DNA of 64,000 nucleotides from Acanthosepion pharaonis (GCA_903632075.3 CAHIKZ030004296.1:98501-162500), one strand, 5' to 3'. Numbered from the stretch's first letter, positions 22,040 to 33,589 are shown. The notes: generated by a model from the letters alone, not told the origin. Made by a program: numbers and translations.

Positions 22040-24139
22040 GTATTTATTTACACTATTTACATTTTCAGACTGTTGTCCTCATGTTTGTTGCCATATTCAT
22101 GACATTTTGGCCATTGTATGCTCCGGCTTTTTTCAGGTGACTGGAATTTCGAACTAGGGTAAATTGCTCTAAGTCTACATGCTTCTTCCAGATGTTTCAG
22201 TTATCTCCCTTTAACTCAATTCTCCAAGTTTTTGTTCAAGTATTGAACTCACAACTCCTTGAGTCAAGTCACTGGATCCAACCAACACTTTTGTCCACTG
22301 GGCCATGTGTCCTCAAGAACATCAGTGTATGAATTTTTGGGACTTATAAATAAAATGTCTCAGTAAACATTTTTTACCAGAGCTCATATTGCAATTTTTG
22401 TTGCTATTATCTCTGGGTTACCACTTATGATTTTTGCTCAATGTTGCAAGCAGTGGATGATCACTTTCTTTAAACTGTATGGCTCAGGCCAATTGTTAGC
22501 TGCCAAGGCTGTGTGTGCCACCCTCTGAGTCACTTCGTAGATATAACTGACCCATTAATAGGAAAGCCACTTTCATATGCCTGAAACTCCACCCACTTCA
22601 TGGAAATAATCAAAGATGCTTCCATCCAATCCGACCAGATTTTGAGCCTGGACATGGCGAGTTTGTTCACCAAGGTACTCACGGAGGAGGCAAGGACAGA
22701 CTGGCCTCAGACTCATCCTTAGGAGAAGGGACCAGTATACCAATAGATAACCTGGTGGAGATGCTGACTTTCTGTACACAAACAACACACTTCAGAATGG
22801 GATCAGACATATATCAACAGGATGAAGGCTTAGCAATGGGCTCACCAGTATCACCAGCAATGGCAAACATATACATGGAATATTTCAAAAAATGGCATTA
22901 GAATCCACATCACTAAAGAAATGACACTTTCATACTCTGGCCATACCAAGAAGAGGTCCAGCTACTATTGGACCATGTGAATTCAATAAGATCATCAATA
23001 CAGTTCACAATGGAGAGAGAAAACAACAACAAACTCGCATTTCTGGACGTACTAATATCTTGAACAGAGCATAGATATCTGTATACTGCAAACCAACATT
23101 CACTGGACAATACCTCAGCTTCAACTCCCACCACCCATACAGTGTAAAGTATCTGTTGCTTACAACATTGTGTAAAAATCATAAGTGGCGACCCAGAGAC
23201 ATATGAACAAGAAATGGTCAGTATAAGCAGTACCCTACAATGTAACACTACCCTGGGTATATGGCAGCACCTATGACAAACTGGGATAGAAGGGTGCAAA
23301 AAAAATAACAACACTCAAAAACCAGCTTCAGTCTGTCTACACATGTGAAGGGATTATTGATAAAAAATATAAAAGATCTGTGGTCCATATAACATCAGGA
23401 CAAACTTCAAAAGTGGTTCAACACTTCACAGACATCTTTTCTGAGTGAGACCCCTCCATAGGGGAGAACATGACTAAGACTCTGTGTATGCCATCTCATG
23501 CAGCTGTGGTAAGAAATATGAAGGGGATACAGGCCGCTCCCTTATGGTAAGACTGTAAGAACATCGAAAAGCCATAACACAAGGAGAAATAGAAGAATCA
23601 GGCCTAGCTGACCACATATGGAGGGAAAAGAGAGATCACCACCCCCTGTGGGATGAGGTTGAAATAATAGAGAACATCACTGGAAAATATGAAAACTTGA
23701 GGAATCAGCACATATGCAAGGCCACAAAAATCTAGAAATGAATACAATATGGGAACCAGTAATAAGGAGTGCTAGAGAAAAGCAATAATAACAACAAAAA
23801 TTGCAATATGAGCTCTGGTAAAAAATGATTACTGAGACATTGAATTTATAAGTCCCAAAAATTCATACACTGATGTCAAGGACACATGGCTCAGTGGATA
23901 AAAGCATTGGTTGGATTCGGTGACTTGACCCAAAGAGTTGTGTGTTGAGTTAAAGGGAGATAACCGAGATATACGGAAGAGGCATGACACTTGGAATTAG
24001 AATAATCTACCCTGGTGGACAAACTAAAGGGTTCAGTTCAAAATTCTAATCACCAGATAAAAGGCCAGTGTACAATGTCCGAATATGGCAGCAAACATGA
24101 AGACAACAGTCCAAACAATGTTAATATTGTAAATAAATC
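22040..24139 (+). mobile_element. Penelope-like retroelement with inverted terminal repeats
   Basis: The terminal arms 22040-22413 and 23775-24139 are inverted copies of about 370 bp. Between them the plus strand encodes, in shifting frames, STHFMEIIKDASIQ and LSLDMASLFTKV (reverse transcriptase start), the AMGSPVSPAMANIYMEYF block, NKLAFLDVLI, then YCKPTFTGQYLSFNSHHPYS. A GIY-YIG endonuclease follows: YAISCSCGKKYEGDTGRSL (about 23484-23540) and GLADHIWREKRDHHPLWDE. RT followed by GIY-YIG defines Penelope-like elements. Frameshifts and stops are frequent, so it is inactive. The unit is shorter than full-length elements (usually about 2.5-4 kb). Each arm also carries a SINE-like segment with Pol III boxes. 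Confidence 0.88.
22540..23720 (+). pseudogene. Broken Penelope RT / GIY-YIG open reading frame
   Basis: This is the coding core of the element. The reverse transcriptase palm is at about 22600-23160 and the linker at 23160-23480. The GIY-YIG nuclease at 23480-23700 keeps the CxCG pair but has EGDTGRS in place of the usual IGETGRS. At least four frame changes are needed to read through. The protein would have copied the element RNA at nicked chromosomal ends. Confidence 0.8.
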
Positions 24140-24624
24140 AGTGTTCATAATGGCTAATCAAGTGCCTTCAAGATCTTTATGATGTCTGTGAAAAGAAGGA
24201 GAATGTTCAGATTACATTTATTTTGTCTAACAAAACACAATAATTGTGCTAAATATTCCACTTTTCTTTATATAGTTATTCTTACTTGGAGATGCAATTT
24301 TCTAATTTTATATGCAAGTTTGAAATTTTTGCTTATTTGTAACGTTGTATGTTATACTATAGTTGTAAACTGTTAAATGCATTACAAAATACATAAGTAC
24401 TATCCAATTATATCACTAGCAAATTGAAAAATGAAGCTTCTGAAGTATTTTGATTGTTTAGCCTTATTGTGTCCATAGTAAAATAAAAATTTTTGTTTGG
24501 GGTGACCTTTTTCAAGAACTAAAACAAATTAATGCCTTTTTCATTACTTTTGAACAAATGTTCATCGATTTATGATACAAGAACATAGGGCTACAAAAAA
24601 TTCATAACCCTAATATATAAATAT

Positions 24625-25330
24625 ATACAGGGTGCATCAAAAATACTTTTACAAACTTTGGGGTGGGTTCCTAACACCAAAACAAGGACAAAATTTCATA
24701 TAAACATACATTCACAAATCCTTCATTTTTTTGAGTTATTAAGAAAGTTTATGGTAGATGGTGCTGTGTTGCCATGTAGACAAGATTACATTTGTCATTC
24801 ATGTACATTTGTGGCTAATCTGTTTTCAATGTGTAGTTGTGAGATAACTGAGAAGTATTCCATTTAACAATGGCAGGATATTCATTTTGTGAGCAAGCAG
24901 ATATGATTTTTACACATAGCCGTGGAAATGGTAATGGATGTGAGGCTGCACAGCTGTATCAGATTGTATTTCTAGACAAAAGACAGCTGAGTCATCCAAC
25001 CTTTGCACCACAAACTATGGATTGAAGAAGACCGAGATCCACTCATACACATGACCACAAAGAACACATTCTACAGGCTGTCAGAGGCAATCTAGATATC
25101 AGTACATGTCAAGTGGTTGCTACTATGTCATACATCTTATAATACTGCATGGAGGGTACTTCAAGAGCATCTCCTGTATCTGTATCATTTGCAACGTGTG
25201 TAGGGTCTTTCATCCTCTGGTCACTCACCACAAAAGAACTTTTACTGATGGTTTATTACACAAACTGCTGATCCATTGTTTGTCTCTTCAGTTTTGTTTA
25301 TGGATGAGGTAACATTTGAAAGATTGTTTC
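24625..25330 (+). pseudogene. Decayed transposase with DUF4817-type N-terminus
   Basis: The 5' end CAGGGTGCATCAAAAATAC lies at about 24629. The coding relic opens at 24870 with MAGYSFCEQADMIFTHSRGN and GCEAAQLYQIVFLDKRQ, the DUF4817-like helix-turn-helix start found on transposase-like proteins of arthropods and molluscs. A second part, in other frames, has WRVLQEHLL and VLFMDEVTFER, the region of the first catalytic Asp. Several stops and a deletion in between. It ends in AT-rich sequence near 25330. Confidence 0.6.
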
Positions 25331-25394
25331 TATATTATACAAAAACATATAAAGTTCATAATATATTATAAAAAATAGAAGTTAAATGTTTTCT

Positions 25395-25600
25395 AAAAAT
25401 AGAAGTGTTGGCTGGGTCAGCTGGTCGTGCATAGCCCGTGACCGCCAAAAATGCATAACCCCCCACTCCCGCACATACTCCACACAACTACTATGTTGAA
25501 GTTGACAGGCAGAGATTCACCATCCAAAAACAACTTCCTTGATAATGGCTAGAGAACCAGCTGAAAGTGCTTGGAACAATTATAAATATGGGCAATTTCT
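25395..25600. repeat. Unclassified GC-richer repeat fragment
   Basis: A short block (GGTCGTGCATAGCCCGTGAC, CCCCCCACTCCCGCACATAC) with sharp composition edges; probably a SINE or LTR remnant. Confidence 0.35.
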
Positions 25601-25728
25601 ATATTCTTTAACCCCTGATAAATGAAAAAAATGTTAGAATGCTGGAGAAACTTAATAAAAGATTAATTAAATCTTGTTGTTGGCCATTTTCAATGAAACA
25701 TGCTAGAAACAAAGGTTGCTGCCCAAAT

Positions 25729-25730
<2 letters not shown>

Positions 25731-25786
<56 letters not shown>

Positions 25787-25877
25787 TGAGTGTACTAATT
25801 TTTTTTTCTTTTATATATATTTCATCTCACTCTTCCCCATTTAAAACTTACGTTCTTAAACAAAATTCTGCATAAAT

Positions 25878-25908
<31 letters not shown>

Positions 25909-25960
25909 TGTGTACTAATTTTTTTCTTTTATATATATATATATATTTCATCTCTCTCTT
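25731..25960. repeat. Duplicated (AT)n-bearing unit
   Basis: (AT)n at 25731-25785 and 25878-25897 are each followed by GTGTACTAATTTTTTTCTTTTATATATAT and TTCATCTC.CTCTTCCCCATTTTAAAC..TACGTTCTTAAACAAA-like text. It is a tandem duplication of about 125 bp, the second copy with extra (AT) and (GA) runs. Confidence 0.8.
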
Positions 25961-26440
25961 TCCCCATTTTAAACCTATGTTCTTAAACAAATTCATGCAT
26001 AAATTATTCATATTTTAAGGAAACACAAGGAAATTTGTTTTCTCCAATGTTTTACTCAAATTTTCATAAGAAATAACTAAAAAATTTCAGAGATGCTACT
26101 AAAATGCCATTATGACTAAAATACAAGATTAAAACATTCAGTTTAATATGTAACATTATTTTATATTTTATTTTTAAAAACACCCTAATTCATTAATTTT
26201 TACAATAAAATTCAATGTTTTATTATTCTTTTATAATCTGTGATAATTTTTAATGTTTAAGAAGAATTTTATTTAATGAAAGAAAAACATGGCTGTTTGT
26301 AACAATTATTTCTGGGTTAAGGGCAGGTAACTCTTCTTTGACAGGCTGAAAAGAGTGCCAGAAATATAAGGAGAAAACAACAGAAGAAAAAACAAAACAA
26401 CAATATTGACTTTGTGTATTAAAAAACAAGAATCACTCAC

Positions 26441-26493
26441 CAAAATTCTACTGGATACGCTGTGGAGAGAACCAGGCTTTGGCCCGCTTATCA
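26441..26493 (-). CDS. Exon B of the putative 42-residue membrane protein, with stop and downstream donor
   Basis: The acceptor is CTCTATTTCTAG; the exon begins with T, completing the split Leu codon CT|T from exon A. It then encodes DKRAKAWFSPQRIQ followed by TAG (26450-26448). This gives a basic, probably cytosolic or matrix-side tail after the membrane span. Seven bases after the stop there is a good donor, GTGAGTG, so the message continues. The next acceptor on this strand with a matching role is the one before the DHRS1 ATG at 14805. In that joined mRNA the stop lies 28 nt before the DHRS1 start. Alternatively it is a lone small gene with an unseen 3' UTR exon. Confidence 0.5.
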
Positions 26494-26689
26494 CTAGAAA
26501 TAGAGTAGAAGGAAGGAAAGAGAGAAAGATAAAAAGAAAGAGAGAGAGTGTGAGAAAGAGACACACAGACAGAAATTAGTCTTCAGATTGAAAGATGCTG
26601 AAAAGAATTCATTTAAATAAAGCACACACAATTAAGAAACATAGCTTCATTGAAACCCAAGAATATATTTAAACCATTATTTATGATTT

Positions 26690-27830
26690 TACGAGGGTTG
26701 TTTAAAATATTCTAAGCCTCACCCAGAAAGAAGAGCCATAGCTGAACATTTTTGTTGTGGCAACACACTACCACTTCTTATAAAACTAGAAAAACTAATT
26801 TCTGTGCAGGTGAAACCCATACAAAGGTGAGAGATTGTCAACAAATCTGAAAATGAACAAAAAAATAAAGTATCTGCAAAAAAGGTATGACACCCAAAAA
26901 AATCCATAAAGACGTGGTACAGACACTTACTGAGGACTCCACTTCCTATAAAACTGTGAAGAAGTGGGCTGCAGAATTTATGCATGGAAGGGACATCTCA
27001 GAAGATGACCCTCAGTGAGGTCATCCAAAAAGCTCAACTACTGATGAATAAATTGATGTCATTCACCATATGATTTGGGATGACAGCTATCTGCTGGACA
27101 GTAAGTCCACAAGCATTGGTTCTGGTTTGGTCCATACTGTTTTAACTGAGATCTTGGGGATGAGCAAGCTGTCTGCAAGAATTCTGACACCAGAACAGAA
27201 GCTAAAAAGGGTTGGCATTTCAACATTTTGAACCTGAATCAAAGATTCAAAGCAAACAGTGGAAGCACCCTGGTTCTTAAACCCAAAAAAGTTCAAGCAG
27301 GTAGAATCTGTTGGTAAGGTGATGGCTTCTGTTTTTTTAGATTCTAAAAGGTGTAATCATGATAAACTGGAAAATTGAAAAACAATTAATAGGCAGTGGT
27401 ATGCATCAGAATTAAGACAATTGAAGAAGCAATCAAATCAAAACATAGGGAAGCTGAGGGTAGGTGTGTTCTTGCTCCAGGATAACATGCCATTGCACAC
27501 TGTTCTGGTTGCATTAGCTGAAACAGCCAACTGTGGCTTTGAATTGCTACCCCATCTCTCCTTACTCATTTATTCCTGTTTCCTAAACTCAAATCCCAAC
27601 TACGTGGTTGCCATTTTGGAAACAATGATGAGATTATATTTGCTGTGGAGAATAGAAAAGTTTTTGGAGGACCAGAACACCACCATCTTTTGTGATGAGA
27701 TTGCAATGCTTGATCATTATTGGACTAGGGGAATTGATGTCAAGGGGGACTATAGTGAAACATAGTGAAAAAAATGTGTTGTTGAATGATCCTTGTACAA
27801 TATATTCTCTTGGTTAAAGTTTAATATATG
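26690..27830 (+). pseudogene. Mariner-family (SETMAR-type) transposase pseudogene
   Basis: The likely terminus TACGAGGGTTGTTTAAAAT is at about 26690. The plus strand reads YKTVKKWAAEFMHGR, then LVHTVLTEILGMSKLSARIL and TPEQKLKRVGIST (linker/HTH region), FEPESKIQSKQWKHPGS, and the 114-codon open stretch at 27421-27765 with VFLLQDNMPLH (second catalytic Asp in QDN) and NCGFELLPHLS. It ends EDQNTTIFCDEIAMLDHYWT and DVKGDY. The segment with the first catalytic Asp (VTVDETWIHH in the family) is missing between ST and FEPE, and there are several stops. The element is dead. Confidence 0.85.
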
Positions 27831-28182
27831 CCACCAAGTTGTTTATCTGACCCATGATATCACAGTTAGGATTTATGAAACAAACAGATCAAAGCTTTCA
27901 TTCATTCTAATCAGTGTATAAATGAAGACATGGCAAATTCTGAAAGCAGATGTAGAAATCCACTTCAAATTATTTTACTATAAAAATGCATTGCAAATTA
28001 TTTACTAGCCATTTATGCAACCTGTCTTATCAATAATAGGGTTATGCAAATCAATCAAAACTTTTTCATTCTAATGATTAGATTTATAGTAACTTTACAA
28101 ATGCTAAAAGCATATCTAGGCTAGGAACTATGCAGATGCCAAACATTTCCTACTAGATTTTTAGATTGTAGAATATTATAGG

Positions 28183-28186
<4 letters not shown>

Positions 28187-28225
<39 letters not shown>
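28187..28225. repeat. (AT)n microsatellite
   Basis: An AT run followed by a short palindromic TATATAATATAT stretch. Confidence 0.92.
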
Positions 28226-28232
<7 letters not shown>

Positions 28233-28529
28233 ATATATAATTATTTATTCAAAAAATTATCAAACATCACTACAAAAATAGCCATGATATGAAAAGCATC
28301 TACAGAAATTAATTGGTAATTAGTTTACTATAAGAATGCATTGCAAATTATAGGTATTGTGTGTGTGTGTATGTCTGTGTTGTGGAGTAGCTGAACACCA
28401 TCAAAAGACGGACTGGTCTAAGACTATTTAAACAGCACTCTCTCTTATTTAGTGAAAAGAGTTAATGATTAACTGTTTATTACATTAGTCTGTGTTCTCT
28501 ATCATGTATCATATTATTCTCCAGAATAA

Positions 28530-28620
28530 ACTTCTTATCTATACATATATAAAGGGCAGTTGTGTGTGTGTGTGTGTGTGTGTGTGTGCCTGGCTAAAAC
28601 TAAAAAAACTACAATAATTA
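28530..28620 (+). repeat. (GT)n with Helitron-like left flank
   Basis: TCTATACATATATAAAGGGCAGTTG runs into (GT)n at 28560-28587 and then CCTGGCTAAAAC. A TC start with TATATATAAA is the usual left end of many animal Helitrons; no 3' CTRR hairpin was located, so this stays tentative. Confidence 0.3.
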
Positions 28621-29250
28621 ATGACAAAATAAATATATTTACAGACTCAGTATCACCCAACTCATCTTTTTCCCCAAAAAATTATCGTTATATGATTTGT
28701 ATTTACAAAGATATTTTAAAATTAAAAATACATAATAATTGCATTAGAATGCATTCGAAATTCTCAGAATTAAAAAGTAAAAATGAACAGGAATAATTCT
28801 TATTTTGTTTGTTTTTATTATTAAATTCTGTTGATAATTTTGAAATACTATATGTATTTTTAAAATTTCTATTCTCTTGAGAATTTATTTCCATATCTAT
28901 AGTAAATAAAAGTGTAACTTTAAAAAATGAATATTAAAACAACAAATTAAATTTAAAAGAAGAAATTTAATTTTATTAATATTTTTCATCCATCTCATGG
29001 AAAATAAGATTTTATATTCAATCTTTAAAAAACAAACTTCATTGTTTTTTTGGTTTGTAACTAACATAAAAAAGTAAATTTTAAATTACGTTTTAATAAA
29101 GTAAAAACTATAGCGAGCCTTATTTTTTAAAAAATTAATTTAAATAAAATACAGTTAAATTTGTAAAACAAATTTTCCATATGACTAATAAGTAAATACA
29201 TAGAGCTCTCTGTGGATCAGTTTTAATAATTAATATTACTAGGATCCACC
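28620..29250. other. Extremely AT-rich DNA
   Basis: Almost free of G and C; short frames here carry low-complexity Lys/Asn/Ile and are not called as genes. Confidence 0.4.
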
Positions 29251-29279
29251 TGTATTATATACCAATGGATCGATTACCT

Positions 29280-29530
29280 GTACTATATATATATATATGG
29301 GTGACAGTTTCTGAGCACACCCATCTGCTAGGGTTGCTAGCCAATCCCTGTCACAGACACCTGCTCAGGCACATTTATGTTTGTTCAACACCCACAGAGT
29401 CCAGCTTTGGTTTATACTGTAACAATACTGAGTGGTTTGTAGTTACAGTTTCTGTGAGAGAGTGCATTATCTGTCATGATCAGCAGTTTGAACAACGGCA
29501 GTACTCGCACCCTTGATCATGATGACTTGT
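29280..29530. repeat. Unclassified repeat fragment
   Basis: Higher GC than flanks, starting in (AT)n with GGGTGACAGTTTCTGAGCAC. It contains TGCTAGGGTTGCTAGCCAAT. No domain seen. Confidence 0.35.
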
Positions 29531-29559
29531 GACATCATGCTAGCACAGTATCAATGGTT

Positions 29560-29749
29560 TTTAAACAGTTTCATATATTTAATTTCATTCAAGTTGTGGG
29601 TCAACCCGTGATATGCTTTTCAGGCACTTCCTAAAGTTGCCACGCCCAGGCTGATAACATCATAAAGTCACCTTCTTGACAAATTGATCATAGTGGTATT
29701 TGAACCCGGATCTCATGGTCTGAAAGCAAATTCTAACCATTTGGCCATG

Positions 29750-29757
<8 letters not shown>
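29560..29757 (-). mobile_element. tRNA-derived SINE, family S3, minus copy
   Basis: The minus strand reads GGCACATGGCCAAATGGTTAG (A box), then CCGGGTTCAAATACCAC (B box), then the body TTTGTCAAGAAGGTGACTTT and GGGTTGACCCACAACTTG. A plus-strand copy is at 30900-31100. In both, the tRNA head abuts (AT)n. Confidence 0.8.
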
Positions 29758-29794
<37 letters not shown>

Positions 29795-29812
29795 TAGAGA
29801 GAGAGAGAAAGA
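29756..29812. repeat. (AT)n(GA)n compound microsatellite
   Basis: Directly adjoins the SINE S3 head. Confidence 0.92.
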
Positions 29813-30169
29813 GATTTTTGGTTGGTATCAAAGACGATCGCCCTTGATTGAAGAGTAGCAGGTACAAGTAGATGATAAAGAATTAAGCTTGGTTATATTG
29901 TGAGGTACTGCTGGGGTGCTATGGGCTAGTGGTAATGATGCCATGGCCTCTGAGCTATGCCTGAACCTAAAGTCATCACTTGGTTAGAGGCACTGAAGTT
30001 GCTATTGCTGCAGTCATTACAGCAATTTATATATGTGTGTATGTATATATATTTAAATTCAGTATATTGGAAACATCTTATTAAAAAGAATAGACATTTT
30101 ATGTAACATAAAATTATTTATAAAATATCCATATGTTATCAGTACAGACTTCTTTTTTTTCTTTTTTTT

Positions 30170-30245
30170 TTTTACAATAGTGTTCACCCTGTACAAGGGG
30201 ACTGAGAGGGCCCACTTGAGGTAGTGAGTGACAGGCTAAGAAGCA
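30170..30245 (-). mobile_element. LINE L2 3' tail, reverse
   Basis: The minus strand ends CCCCTTGTACAGGGTGAACA + CTATTGTAAAAAAA, the same poly-A-terminated tail as at 7640-7675 and 41645-41690. Confidence 0.6.
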
Positions 30246-30289
30246 CAGCTGTGCCTCTTACTCTGTAAGATATAAAAAAAATGGAAGGT

Positions 30290-30745
30290 GTCTGTGTGTA
30301 TTTACACTATTTACATTATTTGTACTTTTGTCCTCATCTTTATTGTTATATTCACAATGTTTTGGCCGAATGTATGCTCCAGCTTTCTTCAGATGATATT
30401 TCTTGGAATTTTGAACCGACACTTTGGACATATGGCTGGATAAATGGTGGTTGAGTGATCCAAAAGTGACTTTACTTAAAGAGTTGTGAGTTCAATACTT
30501 GGCTACAGCAGAATGAATGAAAACTTGGAGAGTTATCAAAGGGAATTAACATAAAAACCAAGATATCCAAAATCATGTATGTGAAATTAGAACAATTTAC
30601 CCCTCCATGGGCTAAATAAAGGATTCGTTTCCAAATTCCAACTAATATTACCTGAAGACAGCTAGTGTACAATGGCTGAAATGTTGTGAATATGGACATA
30701 AAGATGAAGACAACAGTCTGAACAGTGTAAATAGTTAAAATACCT
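30290..30745. mobile_element. Solo Penelope-type inverted terminal unit with SINE-like centre
   Basis: The left arm 30295-30430 and right arm 30605-30745 are inverted copies (TTTACACTATTTACATT versus TGTAAATAGT; CCTCATCTTTATTGTTATAT versus GACATAAAGATGAAG). The arms match the terminal repeats of the element at 22040-24139. The right arm holds a hammerhead-like core: CTGAAGA at 30652 and GGCTGAAAT from 30674. The centre has AGTTGTGAGTTCAATACTTG, a B-box relic. Confidence 0.65.
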
Positions 30746-30769
30746 CCTCTTAGAAATACAGATGTGTGT

Positions 30770-30875
30770 GTGTATATAGTCATCCACATACAAGCCTGTT
30801 TTGTTGTATCACACAGCTCATCAGTGTGGTTAGACATCCGATTGCTTTAAGATGGGATCAATTTTGCATCAGTCA
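30770..30875 (-). mobile_element. SINE S1 fragment
   Basis: GTCATCCACATACAAGCC, GTTGTATCACACAGCTCATC and GTGTGGTTAGACATCC match the S1 body at 2695-2750; the tRNA head is lost. Confidence 0.6.
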
Positions 30876-30876
30876 T

Positions 30877-31100
30877 ATATATATATATATATATATATAT
30901 GCCGCATGGTCAAGTGGTTAGAATATTTGCTTTCTGACCACGAGATACAGGTTAAAATCCCACTATAGTTGATTTGTCAAGAAGGTGACTTCTTGATCTT
31001 ATCAGCCTGGGGATAATCACAACAAGTGGCAACTTAGGGAATTTCCTGAAAAACCATACCACAGGTTGACCCACAAGTTGTGAGTGAAATTGTGTAGGAT
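30877..31100 (+). mobile_element. (AT)n plus SINE S3, plus copy
   Basis: After the (AT)n at 30877-30900, GCCGCATGGTCAAGTGGTTA (A box) and ACAGGTTAAAATCCC (B box, decayed) lead into the S3 body TTTGTCAAGAAGGTGACTTC..CAGGTTGACCCACAAGTTG. It is in inverted orientation to the copy 1.2 kb to the left. Confidence 0.8.
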
Positions 31101-31295
31101 GAATTGATTGAAAGCTGTTGATGGGTCTACTGATATAAGGTGTAGCCTTATGTGAATTTATAAAAGATGAAAGTGATTTTGTACAACTAAGATTAGGTGG
31201 GATAATTGAAAGGAATGAAAAATATATGCAAGGCATGAAAGAAGAACAGAAGCATGAAATAATGAATAATTCTAGTTGTCAACATCTATGAATTT

Positions 31296-31517
31296 GTCTC
31301 GTTAGGTAATAATAAGCATAAATTGTCTCGTTAAGTAATAATATGCATAAATCGTCTCTTTAGGTAATAATATGCATAAATCGTCTCGTTAGGTAATAAT
31401 ATGCATAAATCGTCTCGTTAGGTAATAATATGCATAAATCGTCTCGTTAGGTAATAATAAGCATAAATCATCTCATTAGGTAATAATATGCATAAATCGT
31501 CTCATTAAGTAATAAGA
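31296..31517. repeat. 29-bp minisatellite, about 7.5 copies
   Basis: The unit is CGTCTCGTTAGGTAATAATA followed by TGCATAAAT, repeated head to tail with few changes (a TCATCTC variant, a TAAGCAT variant). No coding sense. Confidence 0.93.
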
Positions 31518-31799
31518 AATATAATTATAGAACTCATCACCACCTCAGAAATCAATTCAAATTCAAATAAAAGAATTTATTAAAATATTTATAATGTAAA
31601 TCATCAATTAATAAAAGTTTTCTGCTTTAAATGCTTGTTGGTGTAATTAAATCTTTATAAAAGGTTTTGGCAATGTTTAACATTCATGCCAACAAAAAAA
31701 ACAAAAAACACCAAATTTTTTTACTCCCTCAGTAGTGTTTGTTTTTAAAAAGTAATGATTAGAATTTTAATAAAACTCAAACATATGAGAGTACATTTA

Positions 31800-32290
31800 T
31801 CATCAGTCTCTCAACTGCTTCAATCTTCGGGGTAGGAGGCTTGGGTAGAAGAAATAGACAACCTCCTCCAGGATGATCTGTTGACAGTGACTCTCAGAAG
31901 TTCCGGCATTGTCAGGTTCATCCATTCTTTGATGTTGTCTGACTAGCTCTTGTGTTTCCATCCCTGCTTGCATCTACCTTCAACAGTGCTTTGCATGATG
32001 GTCTTTTAGAGGCTGTTATGCCATGTGACATGGCCAAACCATGCCTTCTTCCAAATGTTTAACAGTGGTAGGGAGAGATTCCCGTTAACCCATAAGACTT
32101 TGACCTTGCTCCATACATGTTCATTGGTTTTGTGCTCCCAATAGGAAATGCAGAGGAACTTTATCAATCATTTGTTCTCAAACACCTAGATCCATTTTCC
32201 TGGCTCAATCAGGGTTGTCCAAGTATCACACCCATAGAGGAGGGTAGATATGACCAGCAATTTGTATAAATTTTTGATAAAAAGATTTTT
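31800..32290 (-). mobile_element. RTE-type LINE reverse transcriptase C-terminal relic
   Basis: The minus strand, with stops and frame changes, reads LVISTLLYGCDTWT, ISYWEHKTNEHVW, AWFGHVTWHNSL and DNIKEWMNLTMPELL, ending in RSSWRRLSISSTQASYPED. This is the LYGxExW..ISYxxxxTNxxV..WxGHVxRH order of the thumb and tail of craniate/mollusc RTE-like LINEs. Non-functional. Confidence 0.8.
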
Positions 32291-32749
32291 TTTCAAATTT
32301 GTTTCTTTATATAATAATAATAATAATAATATCACATTGTAATAAATATCACATTGTACTTACACATATTTTTATAATCTTGTAAGTAAACATTGCCGAG
32401 GGAGTAAAAAAAAAAAAATGATGTAATAAAGAATGTTCCAATAAGTCTAATCATTTTTTTCTTTTACTTTCAGATTTGGCAGACATTTGGGTGATATTAT
32501 TTTTCACACATAATTGCCATGACTTAGATAACATGATCCGATAGAGAAATAAATAAATTTTCACCAATAACACTGATTTATTTACTGCTGACTCTTAATG
32601 GAACACCCTTCAGTTGTATCAAGGGAATAACCATCCTCTTGACACAGTTTTTTGCAGGCGTGAAAGTTAAACTTTGCCAAAGTTTCTGTGTAAATAATAT
32701 CAGTTAAAGATCAATTAGACCAATTTTTATTTTTTGATCCAATTCAAGA

Positions 32750-33370
32750 GCCACTCAAGGTAGAGTGCTACTGAATGAGGTTGTTGTAAGGGCATTAAGA
32801 GAGGAAATAAAAGGTGCATATTATGAGGATATGTAGGATAAATAAAATTTGACCCTAGATTTGAAGTTAAGAGTATAGTAATTGGAGGAGTACCCTCTTG
32901 GAAGACTATTCCAAGAAATAATAGAGAAAAGAGTGGAACTTATTGATAAAATACAAAAAAGAAAGATTAGTCAACCTTGTAATAAGTCTATAGTTATAAT
33001 CACAAAAAAACAGTTGAAATTTCTGGGATACATAATGTCGAAAGGGTCTGGAGGATTTAACACTCACAGGACATTGAAATCAAGAGGGGCAGAGATAAAC
33101 ACTGAGTAACCTATCAAATGAGTTTATATGAATGGATAGTAGAATAAGGTCAAAGACGGATGGTAAAGAGACAAATATTGCTTAGAGCTACAATGAAAAG
33201 GAAGTTGTGGAGAGCCATGATCAGGAGGACAAGAGGGAATCTAAGGGTAACCTTCCTGATGCGTTTGTATGAATGAATCATAAAATAAGGTCCAAGAAGG
33301 ATGGTAAAGAAACAAATATTGCTTAGAGCTACAATGAACAGGAAGTTGTGGAGAGCCATGATCACGACAT
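32750..33370 (+). mobile_element. LINE L1 C-terminal relic with a duplicated 3' block
   Basis: TKKQLKFLGYIMSKGSGGFN at about 33003-33060 is the KRQLxFLGHxxR motif. After it the block AAGACGGATGGTAAAGAGACAA..TTGCTTAGAGCTACAATGAA..GTTGTGGAGAGCCATGATCA occurs twice, at about 33132-33222 and 33272-33364. It is a tandem duplication of about 140 bp inside the LINE end. Confidence 0.75.
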
Positions 33371-33589
33371 ACTGAGCTAATAAAAATTAAAAAATTCCTT
33401 TAATATTTCTTGTATAACTCTGAGGTCACCAAAAGAGTCTATTTGGCAGAGATGGGCAATTTTGCCATCTCTATATATTAGATACATTTGATATAAAACA
33501 TTGTTACACAAAAAATATAAATTTTCACCAAGTTTTTTTTATATGCCAATAAAATCATGTTTAAAATGTGAGTTATTGAAATTTTAAAC

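Noticed and set aside
22913..23314. 133-codon minus-strand frame
   Set aside because: Antisense to the Penelope reverse transcriptase region.
26306..26566. 86-codon minus-strand frame around exon B
   Set aside because: It is a different frame from the spliced microprotein and reads through a purine-rich intron; exon B's frame is supported by splice phase instead.
31296..31517. CRISPR-like array
   Set aside because: The units are contiguous with no unique spacers; it is a minisatellite in a eukaryotic genome.
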